Below, piece after piece: positions 1 through 10,900 of a DNA stretch of 64,000 nucleotides; within the stretch, counting starts at the first letter, position 1; the number at the start of each line of letters is the position of its first letter. The DNA comes from Gracilariopsis chorda (taxonomy: Eukaryota > Rhodophyta > Florideophyceae > Gracilariales > Gracilariaceae). A program made the translations under genes and the position numbers. The notes beneath the pieces are model-generated. The model made no database searches, had not been told where the DNA came from, and worked only from the letters and a program-made list of their open reading frames with translations. The stretch is taken from positions 1 through 64,000 of the forward strand of contig NBIV01000315.1 in the NCBI GenBank assembly GCA_003194525.1, in the 5' to 3' direction.

Positions 1-516
1 TTATGGAGTGTATGGTACTGGAATGCGGATATGCAGAAGTGGAGCAATGTGGTTTGTCCAAGTGTGCGCGCAGTAGACGGTTGTGCTGCAATGCCGAAGA
101 TGCGAATGGGAGCTGTATTGGGTGATTTGGACAATGTGCGTTTGCGGGCTGCGCGAGGGGTTGGAGTGCAGGATGGTAATTGTTGATTTTTTAGAGCTGG
201 TTCCAGATCAAGGGACTGGCAATGGATTTGCCGCATTGATTGATTTAGTTATTTGAAATTGTGACCCTCTAGATTGTGTGCGCGTTTCGTGTACACCTGC
301 ACACACGAATAACGTGTAGTGTAATGGTGCAACCACCGCCGTCGCTTGCTGCGACGACGGTGAAGTGTGTGCGGTAGGGTATATGTAGATTGGCTTTGCC
401 TGCTGTCGAGTAAACTGGTCGACTAAGGCTGACAACCTTCCTTGTTTATTTTCTTGTTTCTTCTTCCTCCCGTTGTTTCTTCCCTTTTGTTTTCATAACC
501 CGCGTGCGTTGCAACA
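1..516 (+). repeat. Copia-1 5' LTR, partial
   Basis: Matches 6641-7159 almost base for base and ends in GCAACA directly before the primer-binding site. About 217 bases of the 733-base LTR lie left of the window. Confidence 0.93.
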
Positions 517-530
517 GGTTATGGGCCCAG
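517..530 (+). promoter_or_regulatory. Copia-1 primer-binding site
   Basis: GGTTATGGGCCCAG follows the LTR immediately. Its complement, CTGGGCCCATAACC, is the conserved anticodon stem-loop of eukaryotic initiator tRNA-Met, not a tRNA 3' end. Drosophila copia and yeast Ty5 are known to prime from such a half tRNA; that this family does so is inferred. The same site follows the LTRs at 7159 and 17155. Confidence 0.85.
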
Positions 531-1302
531 AGCGTCGACTTTTTGCAGACGTCGCGCTCTACTAATATCTCTTTGGATTCTACGAAGACTGGTTTTTCTT
601 TCGCGCAGGTACGCGTTGCGTTGCGAGCGAGCGAATCTTGTGGAAGTCGAGTGGCAGTGGTGAAAGTAGGCAAAGCGTTCAGAGACACCTTCTCTGGTAA
701 GCCGACCTGCGCCTGTTCCGATCCCTGCTTCTTTGCTTCAGCGCACAAGGAAGACCGCGCTATTTTCGGGCAAGCGACTAGAAGGGGTTAACTGGTGAAA
801 GCTTATCGCGTCAGCTACTAGCCTCCCTTGGACGTCTCGTACGGATTGTAAAGCCCCTCGCTCTGAAGTGCGCAGAGCAGGATTGGTCGCAGAATCCGCA
901 TCTCACCTGGAGAGAGTTACCAGGAACCAGAGGATTCGGACCTCTAGGGTAGCGGGATAGTATCTCCTGCCAGTGCGCCCGTCTTAAGAAGTTTTATTTC
1001 TGTCCAGGCTCGTATCAGTACGTCCTGTGAGTAAACTCCGGGCGTTGAGTACCCGAACTCTGCCTGTGATCGCGTACGAGACGCGTCTCGACAAGCGTAG
1101 TAGACTTGGTTACACGGTCTCCGCTGAAGTTTTCGATGTTGAGTGTTTGAGATTCTTCTCCGCTACAGTTTTTCTGGTTCTTTGTGTAACAGAACCCTGG
1201 AAATCCCTCTTTTAGCTTCAATACATTGCGTGGATATCACTACATTTGGCATCTACATAGTTGCTTTTGTTGCTTTTCTTTGGTTCTAGTCCCGTAGGAA
1301 CC
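517..1302 (+). other. Copia-1 5' leader, copy 1
   Basis: Untranslated leader of 786 bases between PBS and gag. It is homologous along much of its length to the Copia-2 leader (46089-46630 and the complement of 24825-25478). Near 929-967 lie two small hairpins followed by CAGTGCGCCCG, a module also present in Copia-3. Its probable role in packaging, translation or dimerisation is inferred. No coding region is supported; short open frames here are incidental. Confidence 0.75.
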
Positions 1303-4300
1303 ATGTCCGACTCCGAAGTTGAAACGGAATCCACATCTGGAATGAAAATTCCTCGTTTCCATGGTAAGCGTGGTGATGATTATATGCTGTGGCGTCACCG
1401 TCTCCGTGCTGCATGCCGTATTAATGGTGTCTGGAATGTCGCGAATCCCTCTGGGGTTCAATCTACCACAGATATTTCAACTCAAGACACAACTACCGCA
1501 GGTAGTGGCACTGAAATAGCAACTCCCCGTATCATTGCGAAACGAGAAAAGGCTTGTGGTATCATCATCTGTGCTCTTGGTGATGCTCCATTACGCGTAG
1601 TCATGGACGTGGATGATGATCCTGCACGTATGTTGCAACTCTTGGATGGACGTTATGCCTCCAATAGGACTGTATCTAGAATTGCAGTGCAGACACGATT
1701 GTTCCGAATGTCGTACAGCGGTGAGAACATGTCCAGCTATGTGGATCAATACACGGCATTGTTCGCTCAGTTAGACCGTATGGGCAAGGATGCTGCTATA
1801 CCGGAGTCTCACAAGGCACCTATGCTACTTGCTTCCATTGATCCGAACAGTTCGTTGGAGTCCATGGCTGCTGCACTCCGTACCAAGGACATATCGGAAC
1901 TGACTTGGGACTATGTGGCAACCACTTTGATCGATGAGTACAATGCTCGTCTGGTCAGTTCTTCTAGTTCTGGACGTACGCGAAGACGAAAGAAGAACAG
2001 AAGCAAAGGTTCTGGTGGTTCACGTGTGTCCCAATACTCCAGTCACACTCACATCAGGGATGGAAGTGACTCTGATGATCGGCCAAGTACAACTGGTAGA
2101 GCATACGTGGTGTCCAGTAACCGGACTTATCACTGTGAATTCTGTGATCGTGATGGTCACACAAAGGACAGATGCCATGTGAATCCCGATAACCCAGATA
2201 ATCACTTACCCAAAAGCATCCTGGACAAGCTTAACATCAAATCGAAGAGCAAATCTGGGGCGTCCAAGTCTTGCAATAAACCGGCTGGTAGTTCATCAAA
2301 GATTGAGGTATGTGGTATGGCACTGGAAAAGTCTTCCATCGTACCTCCCAGTTGTGATATGGACACCTATGCCGATAGTGGTGCTACATCACACTTTTTC
2401 GATTCGGTGTCTGCGTTTATTCCCGAGTCTTTGCACAACGTAGAAACTCGAACCATCATGCTTGCCGACAATACTGAAGTATGTGCAACGCAGCGGGGTG
2501 ACATAGTATTGCCATTTGAGTACGCAAACCTACGATTGACTGATGTCCTGTTCGTTCCAGAACTGGAATACAATTTGGTGTCCATAGGATGCTTGGCGGA
2601 CAAGGGCATTGAATCTTTCTTTCGCTCAAGTGAAGTTCGTCTCACCTTGGACAATGGGTTTGTAGTCGGCAGTGGCCATCGCGATCGACGCTCGGGGTTG
2701 TACACCTTACCCGATCCGATATTGCAAGGTACCAAACCAACCCCATCCTCGTCACCAACTAGTGGAGATCATTGCATGAAGACATCGGAGTCCAGTATTG
2801 CTAATCTATGGCATCGGCGACTTGCCCACATCAATGCGCGCGACCTCCAGTCAGTTTACAAACATGCTGAAGGGGTGCCGAAGATGTCGGGAATGGAGGA
2901 GATATGCCGCCCGTGTATGCTTGGTAAGGCACATAAACTTCCGTTCCCTGGCAAATACGACCGAGCATCAGCCGTAGGTGAGGTGGTACACTCCGATATA
3001 CTAGGGCCCCTTGTACCTTCATTCCCACAAAAGTTTCAATATGCCTCTACTGTTGAGAGTTGAAAGGAAGTTGAGGGGATGGAAGGGAAGTTCGCCAGCT
3101 CTAGCTTGGATTTACTTGGAGGTCCTTCAGGCACATCTTATATACCACTCTAAACTCGAATTGCGCGGGAACACCAACTACAAGTAAAACCTAAACCACT
3201 AAGCAGGGACACTCAATACTACCAATCATCATCTAACATGACATAGCCAGCTCAGCACAACCTCATTACACCAACGCACACCAACGCACCAATGTTCTGT
3301 AATAGTTACGTGCATACACATGACCATGACAAGGCACAATTCACGACTCCAACACACGCCAGCACATGCCAACACATCACGGTAAGTCAACACGTCACGG
3401 TAAGTCGGCACGTAACCTGTGGTGTTAGTGCCATGTCATCATGTGGCAATGCACACAACACCCACGTCATCAATATACCCGTGAATGTGTAAACCTGTTG
3501 ACAGTGCATGCGCACCTTACCATTGTACCAACCACTGCTGTACCACTTGTACCAGGTGTCAACCACCTCATCAGTATCCCCTGCACACAACGTACACTGT
3601 GACCACTGTAGTAGCTGGACACGTGGGTGTGTCCAACCGATCCAGTTATGCCATACCACTTGTACGCACCACGTTGCATATGTACACTTGCAGTAGCCAA
3701 TCAGAAGCCAGTTTCACGTTGGGTTCGCGCACACGCGCATATGCCCTTTTGCAGAGGTACCCTCTAAAACAGCCCATGCTCCCCGGAACATTTGGTTTTC
3801 AGTGACAGCACAGGTACTACTGCCAACATCTACCTTCCTTGACGAGCATTCAAGGTATGCACTCTTAGGCTTCATGACCCATAAAAGTGAAATTGCTGTT
3901 GTATTCGATGCAGTTGAGCACAAGTTCCAGCAGCTTGGAGGAGTGGCCATTGCGAAAGTGCACTCGGATAATGCCCAGGAGTATATTGCGTTGCAGCTGA
4001 ACCCTGCCAACAATCTTCAAGACACTTCTTTCTCTCCTCCGTATACTCCGGAACACAATGCAATAGCCGAGCGCATCAATCGCACTATGGAGGAAGCTGC
4101 TCGAGCTTTGCTCATACAGGCAAGTCTCCCAGAGTGCTTGTGGCCATACGCATTAAAGCACGTCATACATGTTCGCAATAGGGTTTATCACTCAGCAACT
4201 GGAAGCAGCCCTTACCTTTTGATGACTGGTTCAAAACCATCCCTGAAGCATGTCAAAGTGTTTGGGTGTGCTGCGTTCGTGCTTAAGATGAAACCGGATA

Positions 4301-6432
4301 CCAAGTTCGAGTCTCGTGCACTTGAGGGAGTGTACTTGCAGACTCTTGAGCATGGTGTGTATGATGTTTTAGTCAATGACAGTGATGAGATTCCACGCAT
4401 TGTAAAGTCTCGGCATGTGACATTTGACGAGTCCAAGTTCCCTGGGGCACCATTTCTGGAACATGTTATGAGTGATGAAGGTGCATCAGATGATACTTAT
4501 GAATGCACAGATCACTCTGAAATCGATACTGAGAGTGGTAGTATGGTTTTGTGGACACCCCATTCGACATTGAGAGTGATACGGAACATATTGAATCCAC
4601 TCCTATACCAACGGCACAGAGCATTGAAAGCGGTACCGATCATCCAGATGATAGCGAGCATACTCCTGGTGACGATTCGGACCCAGACAATTGTGGTGAG
4701 CATGCCCCAAGTGCTAGTCAACATACTTCGGACACTGATGTCTTACCGGAATCTGAGCCAGAACCACGCTATCCTCGCCGTACACGACGTGCACCAGCTA
4801 AGTGGTGGTACATGGCCGGTAGTGCAACGTCACAAATGGATATTACTACCAGTGATGAACCTACTCTGGGCGAAGCACTGTCTGCCACACCACTTGAGCA
4901 GAGCCTTTGGAAGGGTGCCATTGATGAAGAACTGACATCTCTGGAGGAGAAGAACACTTGGGAGGAGGATGAATCACCTGCCTCTCAGCCTCTTCCTACT
5001 CATGTCATTCTAAACGTAAAGCGCGATGCCAAAGGATCAGTTGAGAGATTCAAGGCTAGGGTTGTGGCTGGTGGCAATCACCAGACATACGGGCAGAACT
5101 ACATGGAGACATATGCGCCAGTAGTGCCATTTAGCCTGGTCCGCATGTTCCTGTACGTCGCACTTTGTCTTCAGATGTATGTGGCTCAAGTAGATGTTAA
5201 GACTGCATTTCTCAACGGTGAGCTTAAAGAAGACGTGTGGGTGATGTCGCCGCGTGGTGTTCCTGGTCTGACCACAAAGTGCTATAAGCTACTCAAGGCT
5301 ATGTACGGTTTGAAACAGGCTCATCTAGCATGGCACACCAAGTTCAAAGCAGACATGAAGAGGTTGGGTTTTGAGGAACTACCCAGCGCACCGTGCGTAT
5401 TCAAGCGAAAGGTTGGAGATGGCATGTATGCCTACATACTCGTATATGTGGACGACATTCTGGTGTTCACGCCAACGCTGGGGCAACGGACTACGGTGTT
5501 GGAGGAGCTCAAAACACTCTATGACCTCCGCATTGAGAACCGAATCACTCTGTACCTTGGCGTGGAGCTGTCATGGAAGATAGGTACAGCCGGACAACTC
5601 CTTTGGTGTCAAGCTGGGACAGTCGCTGTATATTGAAAGTATACTTCGACGATTTGGTCTCCAGAACGCTAAGCCAGTACCTAGCCCTATGGTGGAGTGC
5701 TTCTTCACATCTCTAGCAATGGAGGAGGACAAATCACCAATGGATGTGCAGTTGTACCAGCAGATGATCGGGTCTCTGCTGTACTTGGCACTACGTACTA
5801 GGTTGGATATACTTGCACCAGTTCTCATCCTGGCTCGTTTTCAGAGTGCTCCTACCGCTTGGTGTCACAAAGCAGTGAAGCGTGTGCTCAGGTACCTGTG
5901 TGGAACGCGACAGCATGGGCTATGCTACAGGCCTGGATCGCTAGATCTGCATGGTTTTGTGGACTCTGACTACGCTGGAGATACTACGAGTCGGAAGTCG
6001 ATGTCCGGGTATATCGTTAAACTTGGGTCAGCAACCTGCTGGTATGGTGGTAGAAAACAAGCGTCAGTTGCGCTATCCACTGGCGAGGCGGAGTACTATG
6101 CTCTGACTTTGGCTGCACAGGAAGTGGTATGGGTTGCTCGTGTGCTACGGGAATGCGGCTTCGACATGAAACCTTTGGTTCCTCTACACTCTGACAACCA
6201 GTGCGCATTGGAGTGGGCTGGTGGTGAAAGGTGTCCTTCTAGTCGTGCTAAACACATTGATGTAAAGGTTCACTTTATCCGAGATCTCATGAGAGACAAT
6301 GTGATTAGTGTTCAATACGTCCCAAGTGAGCTGAATGATGCCGATTTACTCACCAAGCCATTGTGACGTATGAGTGTTAATGCCATTCTCAAACGGCTTG
6401 GTCTTGGACAGGAACTCGAGGAGGAGTGTTGA
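1303..6432 (+). pseudogene. Copia-1 gag-pol, copy 1
   Basis: Encodes the retrotransposon polyprotein: Gag with a CX2CX4HX4C zinc knuckle (CEFCDRDGH), an aspartic protease with a DSGATSHFF core, an integrase with an HHCC head and DDE catalytic triad, a reverse transcriptase with YVDD, and an RNase H with DSDYAGD. The start ATG (MSDSEVE) is chosen because Copia-2 Gag begins the same way; the frame stays open upstream only from a TTG. The polyprotein end LEEEC runs into the LTR, so the family's stop codon is LTR-encoded. A Copia-3 solo LTR splits the integrase region. The copy is broken, with a few breaks besides the insertion. Confidence 0.9.
3051..3828 (-). repeat. Copia-3 solo LTR in Copia-1 copy 1
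   Basis: A 778-base LTR in reverse orientation, TGTTG...CAACA, flanked by a perfect 5-base target duplication TCTAC (3046-3050 and 3829-3833). Its reverse complement matches both LTRs of the full Copia-3 at 27,777-35,407. Copia-1 copy 3 shows the empty site near 19,690. Confidence 0.95.
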
Positions 6433-7159
6433 AGTGTTGAACTCTACAAGTGGTCGAGTGCCTGGCCAACCCCCACAGAAGGTGTCAGCTTGGTCCAAAA
6501 CCAAACCTTCAGGGGACGATGGGCATTTTTGGAGCCCCTCGCTCCAAAAGCGCATATGCGCCTCTGCTCAAACCCAACGTGAAACGGCAATGTGATTGGC
6601 TACTGCAAAATGCTATATGCATTGTATACCGTACAAGTGTTATGGAGTGTATGGTACTGGAATGCGGATATGCAGAAGTGGAGCAATGTGGTTGGTCCAA
6701 GTGTGCGCGCAGTAGACGGTTGTGCTGCAATGCCGAAGATGCGAATGGGAGCTGTATTGGGTGATTTGGGACAATGTGCGTTTGCGGGCTGCGCGGAGGG
6801 GTTGGAGTGCAAGGATGGTAATTGTTGATTTTTTAGAGCTGGTTCCAGATCAAGGGACTGGCAATGGATTTGCCGCATTGATTGATTTAGTTATTTGAAA
6901 TTGTGACCCTCTAGATTGTGTGCGCGTTTCGTGTACACCTGCACACACGAATAACGTGTAGTGTAATGGTGCAACCACCGCCGTCGCTTGCTGCGACGAC
7001 GGTGAAGTGTGTGCGGTAGGGTATATGTAGATTGGCTTTGCCTGCTGTCGAGTAAACTGGTCGACTAAGGCTGACAACCTTCCTTGTTTTTTTTTCTTGT
7101 TTCTTCTTCCTCCCGTTGTTTCTTCCCTTTTGTTTTCATAACCCGCGTGCGTTGCAACA
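6427..7159 (+). repeat. Copia-1 LTR shared by copies 1 and 2
   Basis: A 733-base LTR, TGTTG...CAACA. It is preceded by a GAGGAGGAG purine tract (which also encodes Glu-Glu-Glu of pol) and followed by the PBS and a second leader. It holds the palindrome GCGCATATGCGC at 6550-6561 and an ATTGG box near 6594. A TATA-like GTATATG lies near 7022. Confidence 0.95.
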
Positions 7160-7945
7160 GGTTATGGGCCCAGAGCGTCGACTTTTTGCAGACGTCGCGC
7201 TCTACTAATATCTCTTTGGATTCTACGAAGACTGGTTTTTCTTTCGCGCAGGTACGCGTTGCGTTGCGAGCGAGCGAATCTTGTGGAAGTCGAGTGGCAG
7301 TGGTGAAAGTAGGCAAAGCGTTCAGAGACACCTTCTCTGGTAAGCCGACCTGCGCCTGTTCCGATCCCTGCTTCTTTGCTTCAGCGCACAAGGAAGACCG
7401 CGCTATTTTCGGGCAAGCGACTAGAAGGGGTTAACTGGTGAAAGCTTATCGCGTCAGCTACTAGCCTCCCTTGGACGTCTCGTACGGATTGTAAAGCCCC
7501 TCGCTCTGAAGTGCGCAGAGCAGGATTGGTCGCAGAATCCGCATCTCACCTGGAGAGAGTTACCAGGAACCAGAGGATTCGGACCTCTAGGGTAGCGGGG
7601 ATAGTATCTCCTGCCAGTGCGCCCGTCTTAAGAAGTTTTATTTCTGTCCAGCTCGTATCAGTACGTCCTGTGAGTAAACTCCGGGCGTTGAGTACCCGAA
7701 CTCTGCCTGTGATCGCGTACGAGACGCGTCTCGACAAGCGTAGTAGACTTGGTTACACGGTCTCCGCTGAAGTTTTCGATGTTGAGTGTTTGAGATTCTT
7801 CTCCGCTACAGTTTTTCTGGTTCTTTGTGTAACAGAACCCTGGAAATCCCTCTTTTAGCTTCAATACATTGCGTGGATATAACTACATTTGGCATCTACA
7901 TAGTTGCTTTTGTTGCTTTTCTTTGGTTCTAGTCCCGTAGGAACC
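7160..7945 (+). other. Copia-1 5' leader, copy 2
   Basis: PBS GGTTATGGGCCCAG at 7160-7173, then a leader almost identical to that of copy 1. The twin hairpins lie at 7572-7588 and 7597-7611. No gene seen. Confidence 0.75.
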
Positions 7946-10900
7946 ATGTCCGACTCCGAAGTTGAAACGGAATCCACATCTGGAATGAAAATTCCTCGTT
8001 TCCATGGTAAGCGTGGTGATGATTATATGCTGTGGCGTCACCGTCTCCGTGCTGCATGCCGTATTAATGGTGTCTGGAATGTCGCGAATCCCTCTGGGGT
8101 TCAATCTACCACAGATATTTCAACTCAAGACACAACTACCGCAGGTAGTGGCACTGAAATAGCAACTCCCCGTATCATTGCGAAACGAGAAAAGGCTTGT
8201 GGTATCATCATCTGTGCTCTTGGTGATGCTCCATTACGCGTAGTCATGGACGTGGATGATGATCCTGCACGTATGTTGCAACTCTTGGATGGACGTTATG
8301 CCTCCAATAGGACTGTATCTAGAATTGCAGTGCAGACACGATTGTTCCGAATGTCGTACAGCGGTGAGAACATGTCCAGCTATGTGGATCAATACACGGC
8401 ATTGTTCGCTCAGTTAGACCGTATGGGCAAGGATGCTGCTATACCGGAGTCTCACAAGGCACCTATGCTACTTGCTTCCATTGATCCGAACAGTTCGTTG
8501 GAGTCCATGGCTGCTGCACTCCGTACCAAGGACATATCGGAACTGACTTGGGACTATGTGGCAACCACTTTGATCGATGAGTACAATGCTCGTCTGGTCA
8601 GTTCTTCTAGTTTCTGGACGTACGCGAAGACGAAAGAAGAACAGAAGCAAAGGTTCTGGTGGTTCACGTGTGTCCCAATACTCCAGTCACACTCACATCA
8701 GGGATGGAAGTGACTCTGATGATCGGCCAAAGTACAACTGGGTAGAGCATACGTGGTGTCCAGTAACCGGACTTATCACTGTGAATTCTGTGATCGTGAT
8801 GGTCACACCAAAGGACAGATGCCATGTGAATCCCGATAACCCAGATAAATCACTTACCCAAAAGCATCCTGGACAAGCTTAACATCAAATCGAAGAGCAA
8901 ATCTGGGGCGTCCAAGTCTTGCAAATAAACCGGCTGGTAGTTCATCAAAGATTGAGGTATGTGGTATGGCACTGGAAAAGTCTTCCATCGTACCTCCCGA
9001 CAGTTGTGATATGGACACCTATGCGATAGTGGTGCTACATCACACTTTTCGATTCGGTGTCTGCGTTTATTCCCGAGTCTTTGCACAACGTAGAAACTCG
9101 AACCATCATGCTTGCCGGACAATACTGAAGTAATGTGCAAACGCAGCGGGGTGACATAGTATTTGCCATTGAGTACGCAAACCTACGATTGACTGATGTC
9201 CTGTTCGTTCCAGAACTGGAATACAATTTGGTGTCCATAGGATGCTTGGCGGACAAGGGCATTGAATCTTTCTTTCGCTCAAGTGAAGTTCGTCCTCACC
9301 TTGGACAATGGGTTTGTAGTCGGCAGTGGCCATCGCGATCGACGCTCGGGGTTGTACACCTTTACCCGATCCGATATTGCAAGGTACCCAAACCAACCCA
9401 TCCTCGTCACCAACTAGTGGAGATCATTGCATGAAGACACTCGGAGTCCAGTATTGCTAATCTATGGCATCGGCGACTTGCCCACATCAATGCGCGCGAC
9501 CTCCAGTCAGTTTACAAACATGCTGAAGGGGTGCCGAAGATGTCGGGAATGGAGGAGATATGCCGCCCGTGTATGCTTGGTAAGGCACATAAACTTCCGT
9601 TCCCTGGCAAATACGACCGAGCATCAGCCGTAGGTGAGGTGGTACACTCCGATATACTAGGGCCCCTTGTACCTTCATTCCCACAAAAGTTTCAATATGC
9701 TCTACTGTTGAGAGTTGAAAGGAAGTTGAGGGGATGGAAGGGAAGTTCGCCAGCTCTAGCTTGGATTTACTTGGAGGTCCTTCAGGCACATCTTATATAC
9801 CACTCTAAACTCGAATTGCGCGGGAACACCAACTACAAGTAAAACCTAAACCACTAAGCAGGGACACTCAATACTACCAATCATCATCTAACATGACAGC
9901 CAGCTCAGCACAACCTCATTACACCAACGCACACCAACGCACCAATGTTCTGTAATAGTTACGTGCATACACATGACCATGACAAGGCACAAATTCACGA
10001 CTCCAACACACGCCAGCACATGCCAACACATCACGGTAAGTCAACACGTCACGGTAAGTCGGCACGTAACCTGTGGTGTTAGTGCCATGTCATCATGTGG
10101 CAATGCACACAACACCCACGTCATCAATATACCCGTGAATGTGTAAACCTGTTGACAGTGCATGCGCACCTTACCATACCAACCACTGCTGTACCACTTG
10201 TACCAGGTGTCAACCACCTCATCAGTATCCCCTGCACACAACGTACACTGTGACCACTGTAGTAGCTGGACACGTGGGTGTGTCCAACCGATCCAGTTAT
10301 GCCATACCACTTGTACGCACCACGTTGCATATGTACACTTGCAGTAGCCAATCAGAAGCCAGTTTCACGTTGGGTTCGCGCACACGCGCATATGCCTTTT
10401 GCAGAGGTACCCTCTAAAACAGCCCATGCTCCCCGGAACATTTGGTTTTCAGTGACAGCACAGGTACTACTGCCAACATCTACCTTCCTTGACGAGCATT
10501 CAAGGTATGCACTCTTAGGCTTCAATGACCCATAAAAGTGAAATTGCTGTTGTATTCGATGCAGTTGAGCACAAGTTCCAGCAGCTTGGAGGAGTGGCCA
10601 TTGCGAAAGTGCACTCGGATAATGCCCAGGAGTATATTGCGTTGCAGCTGAACCCTGCCAACAATCTTCAAGACACTTCTTTCTCTCCTCCTTATACTCC
10701 GGAACACAATGCAATAGCCGAGCGCATCAATCGCACTATGGAGGAAGCTGCTCGAGCTTTGCTCATACAGGCAAGTCTCCCAGAGTGCTTGTGGCCATAC
10801 GCATTAAAGCACGTCATACATGTTCGCAATAGGGTTTATCACTCAGCAACTGGAAGCAGCCCTTACCTTTTGATGACTGGTTCAAAACCATCCCTGAAGC

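Larger units (their letters stand above)
1..7159 (+). mobile_element. Copia-1 copy 1 (Ty1/copia), 5' end cut by window
   Basis: Ty1/copia retrotransposon with a partial 5' LTR (1-516), a leader, one gag-pol coding region and a 3' LTR (6427-7159) that is also the 5' LTR of copy 2. The repeat period to copy 2 is about 6.64 kb. LTR ends are TGTTG...CAACA. It is a fossil with a small number of breaks, plus an inserted Copia-3 solo LTR. Family membership follows from the domain order, with integrase before reverse transcriptase, and from close similarity to copies 2 and 3. Confidence 0.93.

Noticed and set aside
1261-1302. Upstream extension of Copia-1 Gag (LLLLFFGSSPVGT)
   Set aside because: It opens at TTG, not ATG, and Copia-2 Gag starts at the equivalent of the 1303 ATG, so the extension is leader sequence.
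3387-3700. Trp/Tyr/Cys-rich frames repeated in every Copia-3 LTR
   Set aside because: They arise from the GTACAAGTGG-like low-complexity LTR sequence; they differ in frame between copies.
6600-6878. 92-codon minus frame repeated in every Copia-1 LTR
   Set aside because: It recurs because the LTR recurs. There is no domain, and the sense of the element is the other strand.
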